This document shows, one piece after another, positions 8,911 to 16,146 of a stretch of DNA of 64,000 nucleotides. Each line of letters starts with the position of its first letter. Within the stretch, counting starts at the first letter, position 1. Origin of the DNA: Leptolyngbya ohadii IS1 (lineage in GTDB: Bacteria; Cyanobacteriota; Cyanobacteriia; Elainellales; Elainellaceae); the NCBI RefSeq assembly GCF_002215035.1, contig NZ_NKFP01000004.1:125726-189725 (forward strand), given 5' to 3'. Below the pieces are notes generated by a model, which did not search any database, was not told where the DNA came from, and saw only the letters and a list, made by a program, of their open reading frames with translations. The position numbers and the translations under genes were made by a program.

Positions 8911-10862
8911 CCCACTGCCAGACCTCGCTGTGCCTGCCGATCGCGAATGGTGTCCAGATTGCCCAGCGGAATGGCGGCGATGAGGTGCCTGGTATATTCC
9001 GTCTGGGGACGACGATAGATCGAATCCGCCGTGTCGATTTCCTCGATTTTGCCCCGGTTCATCACCATGATGCGATCGCTCATAAACTTCACCACACTCA
9101 AATCATGGGAGATGAAAATATAGGTGAGCTTGAATTCGTCCTGGAGTTCCTTCAGCAAATTCAACACCTGCGCCTGTACCGACACATCCAGCGCAGAAAC
9201 AGACTCGTCGCAGATGATGAACTTGGGATTCAGGGCTAACGCACGGGCAATACAGACTCGCTGCCGCTGACCGCCAGAAAACTCGTGGGGATAGCGATTG
9301 CTGAACTCCGGATTCAGACCCACCCGGTCGAGCAGATAAGACATGCGCTCCAGACGATCGCGCCGACCGTTGCCGACTTTGTGGATCATCAGGGGTTCCA
9401 TGATCGCTTCGCCGATCGTAATGCGCGGATCGAGGGAGCTAAACGGATCTTGGAAGATAATCTGCATTTCGCGCCGCAACTGCCGCAGTTTATCTCCGCT
9501 GAGGCGGGTAATGTCCCGGTTCTCAAACAGAATTTTGCCGGAGGTAGGTTTGACCAAGTGGAGCAGCGTTCGCGCCAGAGTCGTTTTGCCGCAGCCGGAC
9601 TCCCCTACTAAGCCGAGGGTTTCCCCTGGATACACCTGAAACGACACGCCATTCACCGCCATCGCAGACCGCTGTGCCCGCCCAAACATGCCGCGAATTG
9701 GGTAGCCCACCTGCAAGTTCTGTACCGACAAAATTGGGGGCTGTTCCTGAAGGGCGATCGTCCGCTGATGGTCTTCTTCCAGGCTAACTGCCGCATTCGA
9801 TCGCAACGCCTGATCCAGGCTCATCGGTTTCTCGCGAATCACCGTTTCCCCGTTCGCGTCGGTGGAGACTTCCATAAAGTCATTAATGGTCGGCAATACG
9901 CGCAGGCGGCGAGTCGGCTGGGGACGGCAGGCAAGCAGTCCTCTCGTATAGGGATGCTGCGGATTCGAGAAGATGTCCCACACGGAACCCGCTTCGACAA
10001 TCTTGCCGCGATACATCACCGCCACTTGATCCGCAATATCAGCAATCAGCCCCAGATCGTGCGTGATGAACATGATTGACATTCCCCGCCGATCACGCAG
10101 TTCCCGCAGCAGATCCAGGATTCGCGCCTGTACGGTGACATCCAGGGCAGTCGTAGGTTCGTCCGCAATCAGCAGCGACGGATCACAGGAAATTGCCATC
10201 GCAATCATCACCCGCTGAATCTGTCCGCCGGACAACTGGTGCGGATAGCGCTCCAGCATGGCGTGTTTTTGCTGATTCACCAGGTCATCAAGATCGCGAT
10301 CGCTCAAGCTTCCCTTCGTACTATTTTTTGTACTATTTTTTGAAGAATTAACGCCCGGATTTTCTTTCTGCCAGTTCTCGATCGCCTGCTGCCGCAGTTC
10401 CTCATCGCTGGGCAATAGCTTTACTTCCTGCAATAGCCCGATCGCCCGTCGCCGTGCCTCTGCTGGGGCAATATTCGGGTTGTGCTGCCGGATTGCCTCC
10501 GTAAGCTGAAAACCGCAGGTATAGACCGGATTCAGCGAACTCAGCGGCTCCTGGAAAATCATCGACACCTGACCGCCCCGGTAACGCTGCATTTGTTCCG
10601 GTGTGAGCGATCGCAGGTTCACGGCATCCTTATCAGGATCAGGCTGAAACCAGATTTCGCCGTTCGCCACCCGTCCGGGAGCGGGAATCAGCCCCATGAC
10701 TGCCAGCGATGTCACCGATTTGCCGGAGCCAGATTCGCCCACAATGCCCAGGGTTTGCCCGCGTTTCACCTGAAAGGAGAGGCCGTCTACGGCTTTGGCG
10801 ATACGATTGGCGGTCTGAAACTGAACGTGCAGGTTGCGAACGTCAAGCACAGTGTCATTCAT
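8907..10862 (-). CDS. ABC transporter ATP-binding protein with two fused ATPase domains (oligopeptide/dipeptide type)
   Basis: 651 residues, equivalent to DppD and DppF fused, as in GsiA/YejF. Domain 1 has Walker A GESGSGKS, signature LSGGQIQRV and Walker B LLIADEPTTALD. Domain 2 has Walker A GESGCGKTT, signature FSGGQRQRV and Walker B FIICDESVSALD. A typical peptide-transporter C-terminal signature (NPQHPYTRGLLACRP) follows domain 1. Domain 1 also contains an Asn/Ser/Lys/Thr-rich insertion (SSKNSTKNSTKGS) in the helical region. The membrane and binding subunits are not in this window, so this is an orphan ATPase. Confidence 0.93.
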   Translation of the reverse strand: MNDTVLDVRNLHVQFQTANRIAKAVDGLSFQVKRGQTLGIVGESGSGKSVTSLAVMGLIPAPGRVANGEIWFQPDPDKDAVNLRSLTPEQMQRYRGGQVSMIFQEPLSSLNPVYTCGFQLTEAIRQHNPNIAPAEARRRAIGLLQEVKLLPSDEELRQQAIENWQKENPGVNSSKNSTKNSTKGSLSDRDLDDLVNQQKHAMLERYPHQLSGGQIQRVMIAMAISCDPSLLIADEPTTALDVTVQARILDLLRELRDRRGMSIMFITHDLGLIADIADQVAVMYRGKIVEAGSVWDIFSNPQHPYTRGLLACRPQPTRRLRVLPTINDFMEVSTDANGETVIREKPMSLDQALRSNAAVSLEEDHQRTIALQEQPPILSVQNLQVGYPIRGMFGRAQRSAMAVNGVSFQVYPGETLGLVGESGCGKTTLARTLLHLVKPTSGKILFENRDITRLSGDKLRQLRREMQIIFQDPFSSLDPRITIGEAIMEPLMIHKVGNGRRDRLERMSYLLDRVGLNPEFSNRYPHEFSGGQRQRVCIARALALNPKFIICDESVSALDVSVQAQVLNLLKELQDEFKLTYIFISHDLSVVKFMSDRIMVMNRGKIEEIDTADSIYRRPQTEYTRHLIAAIPLGNLDTIRDRQAQRGLAVG

Positions 10863-11082
10863 GGTGTTTATTTAGCGCAGTCGGGGGCGATGCATGAAGC
10901 GGAGGATTAGCAGGATCTTAGCAAATCCTTCCTTCGTGGGGATGACTTATGGGTAAGCAAGCGATCGACTTCACCGCCTACCTCCTTAACGACAAATTGT
11001 TGCTTCGCGAGGATGGCTTATGAGTAAGGGCGACCCGAAAGCCGCCCCCACCAGATGTTTACCTTAATCTCAGGCTATTGAC

Positions 11083-12126
11083 TTACAACGCATCCATCAA
11101 TCGCTGCACACGATCGACTAGGGGTTTGTGATCGATTTGCTCACTCAAACGGCGGGCATCCTTGTAGTAGGACTGCGCCCACTCTTTCTGGTTCATCTCG
11201 GCGTAGACCGTGCCGATGTTCAGCAGCGTCGAGATTTCGCCCAGCGAATCACCCAGATCGCGAAAACGGTTGATTGCTTTGTTGTAGAAGCTGAGAGCCT
11301 GCTTGCGCTCGCCCAGCAAATTGTAGGTGAAGCCAATGTTGTGCAGCGTGTTTGCCTCACCGGAGCGATCGCGCATTTCTTTACGAGTCAGCAAAATCTG
11401 GTGATACAGCAGCAGAGCTTCCTTCGGCTGCCCCAGATCGCTGTAGATGGAGGCAATATTGTTCAGCGTAGTTGCCTCTCCCGCCACATTCTTGGTCGCT
11501 CGCTGGATCGACAGCGCCTCCTTAAAGAAGCCTAATGCCTGCTCCGACTTGCCCATTGCCGTGTAAGCAAAACCAATGCCGTTGAGGGTCGTTGCTTCCC
11601 CAGAAAAATCGTTGAGCAGGCGGCGCATTGCTAGAATTTGATGGTGCAGCAGCAGGGCACGCTTCGGCTCGTCCAGCTTGGTGTAGATGAGGGCAACATT
11701 GTTTAGGGTTGAGATCTCGCCCTGGGTATCGCCTAAACTTTTGAAGATGGGAACAGCCCGATTGAAGAAATCGAGTGCCAGCGATAGCTGCCCCAGGTGG
11801 TTGTAGGAGGAACCCAGGTTGCAATAGCTCGTCGCTTCACCCTGTTTATCGCCCAGTTCTTGAGTCAGAGTAAGACTTTGATAGAAGAATTCCAGCGCTT
11901 TCTGAGGCTGCCAGCAGTGGATGTAGGCTAACCCAACATCGTTCAGAGCATGACCTTCTCTAGTCCGATCCTGCATTTCTCTGGAGAGACGAAGATTCTG
12001 TCTGGAAAGGTCAAGGTACTCCTTATATTTTCCCTGCCTGTAGAAGCCATTCGCTTCGGTGCGACGGGTTTCCCATTCTTGAAGCTGACCTAAAAACTGC
12101 GCCATCGGGGGTTGGTTAAGATTCAT
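11083..12126 (-). CDS. Tetratricopeptide repeat protein
   Basis: 347 residues made almost entirely of about seven 40-residue TPR units. Each has the pattern GEATTLNNIGxxYxxLGxxxxALxFxxxALxxxRxxxD, the long-repeat class seen in cyanobacterial scaffold and signalling proteins. No signal peptide, enzymatic domain or membrane segment is visible, so it is probably a soluble scaffold. The partner is unknown and it is not tightly linked to any neighbour. Confidence 0.88.
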   Translation of the reverse strand: MNLNQPPMAQFLGQLQEWETRRTEANGFYRQGKYKEYLDLSRQNLRLSREMQDRTREGHALNDVGLAYIHCWQPQKALEFFYQSLTLTQELGDKQGEATSYCNLGSSYNHLGQLSLALDFFNRAVPIFKSLGDTQGEISTLNNVALIYTKLDEPKRALLLHHQILAMRRLLNDFSGEATTLNGIGFAYTAMGKSEQALGFFKEALSIQRATKNVAGEATTLNNIASIYSDLGQPKEALLLYHQILLTRKEMRDRSGEANTLHNIGFTYNLLGERKQALSFYNKAINRFRDLGDSLGEISTLLNIGTVYAEMNQKEWAQSYYKDARRLSEQIDHKPLVDRVQRLMDAL

Positions 12127-12637
12127 CAGGTGGACTGGATTGCGGTGAAGGGACTACCTGGAGAAGGGTAATTCTGCAAAGGTAATCTTGCTGATGATTA
12201 AGTTACTCCCCGCATTAGGGAAGCTTATCCATCATTCTCTACCTTTTGGCACAGGACGTAAAGCAGGAAATATGCTGAAATATTGGACTAGTTTTTCCGT
12301 ACAATCCGCCGCTCTGTTACTGTCACTTCTTCAGAGAAAATAGGGGAGCTGGTAATCTATTTCAGCATTGAAAAATAAATATACGGCAGCAGACAGCCGA
12401 TCGCTTCTAGAGTGCTGCAATAGAGGAATAGCAGGAGAACTCTCATTGCTCCGCTGCAACTCGTTTTTTGCCTTGGCAGGACTAAAAGAAATTCCCTCAA
12501 CTGAAGATTTAGAGACTACGGATCGTTCTCCGTACAGGTAGGTTATCTATTTATACCGCGATCGTTCAGCAAACCTGCCGCAAGCGGGTTGAAAAAAGTT
12601 CCTCGATATGGCTCGGAGAATAATCGCAGCACATCTT
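12127..12637. other. Intergenic region without a recognisable gene
   Basis: About 510 bp between the start of the TPR gene and the stop of the oxidoreductase, both on the minus strand. It is A+T-richer than the flanks. It probably holds the TPR gene promoter and the end of the oxidoreductase transcript. I see no convincing ORF or terminator. Confidence 0.5.
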
Positions 12638-14137
12638 CTACGACGACCAGGAGCGACGGAAATCGAAGTAGCGATCGAGCCAGGTTCGCTGTCTGGGGGT
12701 GAATCGCTGATGCTGCCAGGCGTGGGACAGGCGATCGAGCAGTTCGGCAAAGGTGGCAGAGGGAATCGGGAGACGCGCCAGATCCGCCATCTTCAGGCGT
12801 TGCTGAATTGCCAGGGTAAGAACGCTAATCCATTCACTTGCCTGGGGAGCGACGATCGTGCCGCCCAGAATCCTCCCGTCCTTTCGCAGAATCAACCGAC
12901 AAAAACCGCTGATTTCTTCCACATAGGCTCTGGCGATCGTTTGCGTGGAAGCACTGATCACCCGCACGGCATCGCCGTAGTTTTTTCTGGCGGATGTTTC
13001 ATCCATGCCCACCTGGGCAATTTGGGGGTCGGTCATGAGTGTCCAGGGCACCAGGCGCGACTGGATCGATCGGGGCGGCAGGAACAGCGCATTGTGCAGG
13101 ATCAGATCGGCTTCGGAGCGGGAAAGCTGGGGCAGCGTAAATCCCCCCAACGTTTCACCACAGGCATAAACCCGCGAACAGGTAGTTTGCAGCTTGCGGT
13201 TCACCTTCACCCCGTCCAACGTCCACCGCACCCCGATCTCGTCCAGATTCAGCGAAGCCAGATTGGGTTGCCGTGGGGTTGCTAGCAGGAGTAAATCTGC
13301 CTCCAGTCGGTAGGCTCTTCCGTTGCCATCCTTCCCATAAAGTCGAATACCTGAATCATTTGCCCCACCGATCGCTTCAATTCGCTCAACTTCGATACCG
13401 ACAAAGAGTTCAACCCCCTCCGCCTCAAGCTGTGCCTGGAGCAGTCGCGCCGCCGGATCAAACTGGGGCAAAAATCGTGCCTGAATCAGCGTCACCCGGA
13501 TTCCTAAGCGCCGTAGCGTTTGAGCCAGTTCGATCGCCTGCGGATCATCCCCCAGAATCGCGATCCGTTCCGGCAGCGTTTTTCCCTGAAACTGCGCCAA
13601 ATCATCCAGCGGCAAAATGGTCGCCTCTGCCATGCCGGGAATGAGCGGCACTTCAGGAACACTGGGCACCGCCAGCACATAAGCCCGCGATCGCAGCGAT
13701 CGTCCGTTGATCTGAAAACCCAGACGGGGAGACTGCTGAAACTCTCCCTGCCCCACCATCACATCCACTCCGGCTGCGGCAAGCTGTTCGAGGGACTGCT
13801 GTTGTTGAGCCATCACCGCTTCGCTAATCAGGGGCGCAGTTTGGGCAGCAAAGCTCAGCAGTTCGGTCGCCGAGGGAACCGACCGAGCAAGCGATTTGGA
13901 CTCTGGGATGATCTCTGAGATAGGCGTTGAGATGGACACTGAGGGCGGTCGCGGTATTTGCTCCGTGCGGTAAATTGCGTTCACCCAATGATTCAGCAGC
14001 ATCCGAAAATGGTCTGTTTCCCGTGGCGGGTGCGGTTCGACCAGAGCCACCTGTGCCTGAAAGCGGCAGGCTTGGGCAGCGATCGATCGGGCAAGAGCTG
14101 TACCGCCCAAAATCACAAGGTCATATTCTACAGCCAT
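12638..14137 (-). CDS. FAD/NAD(P)-dependent pyridine nucleotide-disulfide oxidoreductase family protein lacking the redox-active disulfide
   Basis: 499 residues. An N-terminal FAD-binding motif (DLVILGGTALARSIAAQA), an NAD(P)-binding segment (RIAILGDDPQAIELAQTLRRLG), a second FAD motif (SRVYACGETLGGF) and a C-terminal dimerisation domain (QIAQVGMDETSARK ...) match the lipoamide dehydrogenase/mercuric reductase family. The CxxxxC redox pair expected near residues 40-50 is absent; the region reads RMLLNHWVNAIY. It may therefore act by flavin chemistry alone. The CobD-like gene lies 34 nt upstream on the same strand, so the two may be an operon. Confidence 0.85.
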   Translation of the reverse strand: MAVEYDLVILGGTALARSIAAQACRFQAQVALVEPHPPRETDHFRMLLNHWVNAIYRTEQIPRPPSVSISTPISEIIPESKSLARSVPSATELLSFAAQTAPLISEAVMAQQQQSLEQLAAAGVDVMVGQGEFQQSPRLGFQINGRSLRSRAYVLAVPSVPEVPLIPGMAEATILPLDDLAQFQGKTLPERIAILGDDPQAIELAQTLRRLGIRVTLIQARFLPQFDPAARLLQAQLEAEGVELFVGIEVERIEAIGGANDSGIRLYGKDGNGRAYRLEADLLLLATPRQPNLASLNLDEIGVRWTLDGVKVNRKLQTTCSRVYACGETLGGFTLPQLSRSEADLILHNALFLPPRSIQSRLVPWTLMTDPQIAQVGMDETSARKNYGDAVRVISASTQTIARAYVEEISGFCRLILRKDGRILGGTIVAPQASEWISVLTLAIQQRLKMADLARLPIPSATFAELLDRLSHAWQHQRFTPRQRTWLDRYFDFRRSWSS

Positions 14138-14163
14138 GAATCTACAGCCATGAATCTACAGCC
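14122..14163. repeat. 14-bp triplicated repeat at the oxidoreductase start
   Basis: The unit TCTACAGCCATGAA occurs about three times in tandem (the last copy has CACGA). On the minus strand this copies the start codon with its first codons (ATGGCTGTAGA), giving a decoy ATG 14 nt upstream in another frame. Confidence 0.65.
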
Positions 14164-14171
14164 ACGAGCAG

Positions 14172-15359
14172 TTAAGAAGCATCAGACAGGGCATTCACAT
14201 CAGGCGGCACCTCCACCAGGGCATCCAGCAATCGCTGATTCTCGGATTCGGTGCGAACCGCTACCCGGAAATATCGATCGCCCAACTCAGGAAAGCTGTT
14301 GCAGTCGCGAATCAGGATTTTGTGCCGTTGCAGCAAAGTTTTCTGGAGTTCGATCGTCGATCCTCGAAAGTGAACCAGCAGATAGTTTGCCGCACCCGGT
14401 AGGGGAGAAAGACCGGGCAGAGCCGCCAATCCTGCGTAAAGCTGATTCCTCGCAGGAGGCAACCAGTTCAGGGTTTTCTGCTGAAACGCGACATCCTTTA
14501 CGACCGCCTCTGCTGCTGCCGCCGCCAAGGTATTCACCGACCACGGATCGCGCCACTGCTGCCACCGTTGCAGACGATCGGGATGGGCAATGGCATAGCC
14601 AAACCGCAATCCGGGAAAGCTATAGAACTTGGTGAGCGATCGCAGAATCACCAGATTAGGAAACTCCGTAACGCGATCGATTAAACTCTGCTGCTCGTCC
14701 TCTGGCAGAAAATCCATAAACGCTTCGTCAATGACCACCAGCGCATATTGCTCCAGCAGGGGCAAAAGGGATTGTCGAGGGAAGAGTTTTCCGGTGGGGT
14801 TGTGGGGGTTGTTGAGGAGGAGACCTGTGGGGAGTGGATGGGTGGATGGGTGGATGGGTAGGAGAGTGGAGAGTGGGGAGTGGGGAGTGGGGAGCAGGGA
14901 ATCGCTTAAGGCTCTATCAAGCCCTATCTCAGTCGAGCCAATTGATCGATCGTCCTTATCCGTGAGCGGTAGGGGGCAGGGGATGATGTTGGCGTTGAAT
15001 GCCTTGAGGGCGCGCAGGTAGTCGCCAAAGGCGGGGGTGAGGAGATGGGTGGCGTTGAGGTCGGCAAGTTCGCGGCTTGCCCAGGTGAGGAGTTCGGCGG
15101 AGCCATTGCCGGGGAGAATCCAGTCGGGGGATAGGTCGTGAAGTTGGGCGAGGGTTTGCTTGAGGTGGATATAGCCGGGGTCGGGGTAGTGGCGCAGGTC
15201 GTTGAGGCTGGACTGAATCGCGGCGATCGCCGACGGGGGTGGACCCAGCGGATTAATGCTGGCAGAGAAATCCAGAATGTCAAAAGGGGAACAGCCTGCC
15301 AGGGTTGCTGCCCAGGTTAAGTTCCCCCCATGTCCGGGTGTCCGGCGTGATGGCTGCAC
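14172..15359 (-). CDS. cobD: PLP-dependent threonine-phosphate decarboxylase-like enzyme (CobD/CobC family)
   Basis: 395 residues of the class I/II aminotransferase fold. The N-terminus (HGGNLTWAATLAGCSPFDILDFSASINPLGPP) is characteristic of L-threonine-O-3-phosphate decarboxylase, which makes the aminopropanol phosphate arm of cobamides. The PLP lysine is in SLTKFYSFPGLRFGYA. A histidinol-phosphate aminotransferase-like role cannot be excluded. About 30 residues near positions 150-180 (LLPIHPSTHPLPT) are an in-frame insertion derived from a DNA minisatellite. The stop is 34 nt from the oxidoreductase start. Confidence 0.83.
   Translation of the reverse strand: MQPSRRTPGHGGNLTWAATLAGCSPFDILDFSASINPLGPPPSAIAAIQSSLNDLRHYPDPGYIHLKQTLAQLHDLSPDWILPGNGSAELLTWASRELADLNATHLLTPAFGDYLRALKAFNANIIPCPLPLTDKDDRSIGSTEIGLDRALSDSLLPTPHSPLSTLLPIHPSTHPLPTGLLLNNPHNPTGKLFPRQSLLPLLEQYALVVIDEAFMDFLPEDEQQSLIDRVTEFPNLVILRSLTKFYSFPGLRFGYAIAHPDRLQRWQQWRDPWSVNTLAAAAAEAVVKDVAFQQKTLNWLPPARNQLYAGLAALPGLSPLPGAANYLLVHFRGSTIELQKTLLQRHKILIRDCNSFPELGDRYFRVAVRTESENQRLLDALVEVPPDVNALSDAS
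14826..14905. repeat. Octamer/heptamer minisatellite inside the cobD-like gene
   Basis: Three tandem copies of TGGATGGG are followed by copies of a GGGGAGT-type heptamer. The length keeps the reading frame open and adds a Pro/Ser/Thr/His-rich loop to the protein. The same octamer recurs at 52588-52628 and 52744-52785. Confidence 0.8.
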
Positions 15360-15365
15360 AGTTGG

Positions 15366-15641
15366 TTACTTGCCCACCATTTCCTTAAACAGTTTACCCG
15401 CAGAGAATGCCGGGACTTTGGTTGCCGGGATTTGCATCGCTTCTCCCGTTTTAGGATTACGACCTTCCCGCTCTTTGCGCTCACGTGGCTCGAAGGAGCC
15501 GAAGCCGACTAGCGTGACTTTATCGCCACTCGAAACTGCTTCCATGATGGAGTCGATCGCAGCCGTCAAAACTGCATCAGCTTGCTTTTTGGTGACGTTT
15601 GCTTTTTCTGCAACCTTGTCCACTAGTTCGCCTTTGTTCAT
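15366..15641 (-). CDS. hup: HU family nucleoid DNA-binding protein
   Basis: 91 residues, the full length of HU. It begins MNKGELVDKVAEKANVTKKQA, has the conserved VTLVGFGSFEPRERKER beta-arm base, and the arm tip GRNPKTGEAMQIPATKVPAFSAGK with the intercalating proline. It forms a dimer that bends and compacts DNA. A strong AAGGAG lies about 6 nt before the start at 15641. The cobD-like start is only 6 nt past the stop, so read-through transcription into cobD is possible. Confidence 0.97.
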   Translation of the reverse strand: MNKGELVDKVAEKANVTKKQADAVLTAAIDSIMEAVSSGDKVTLVGFGSFEPRERKEREGRNPKTGEAMQIPATKVPAFSAGKLFKEMVGK

Positions 15642-16062
15642 AGTGATCTCCTTGGAATGATAATCAGCGAGGTTAATGATTAGACCTTTACGAATTAGTT
15701 TTAGTGATCTAGCTCGTTGATCTAATCGATGGAATTCGAGCAGGCAATCAGACGGCGATCGCTGAAACCCTTGTTAACTCGAATTTTCAATGCCTTATTC
15801 TAAATGCAAGATCCCCCATATGGATCGGTAAAACCTTTAATTTATGTAGATTTGAAGCACTTTTTAAGAAATTTCTGGCGATCGGCGGGGTTATGACAGC
15901 AAAAAGCTGAAAAACTGTGTACAAATACTCATCAAAATCAGGAAGCGCCAGCACAAATCATCTTGTTAAGCGATCGGGGTTAACGGTTAGGGGGAAGAAA
16001 GCGTGAATGAGTTTGAGGACAATTCGAGGAAATAAAATCCTGAGCAAATGAAACCTGAGGCA
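15642..16062. other. Intergenic region upstream of hup
   Basis: About 420 bp, A+T-rich, between the hup start and the pilQ terminator. It likely holds the hup promoter. I see no ORF worth reporting. Confidence 0.5.
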
Positions 16063-16063
16063 A

Positions 16064-16110
16064 TAAAAAATCGCGAGTTGATCTACTGGGAGAGTAAACC
16101 GACTCGCGAT
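16064..16110 (-). terminator. Rho-independent-type terminator of the pil operon
   Basis: Read on the minus strand, ATCGCGAGT and ACTCGCGAT form a 9-bp stem around a loop of about 22 nt. A run of six T follows immediately. It lies about 40 nt after the pilQ stop. Confidence 0.85.
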
Positions 16111-16146
16111 CGCGAAAGCAAGGAGTTATTCAGTAAGCTATAGACC

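Noticed and set aside
11020-11082. GGGCG/CGCCC hairpin after the TPR gene as a terminator
   Set aside because: The stem is short and no T-run follows on the minus strand, so I did not call it.
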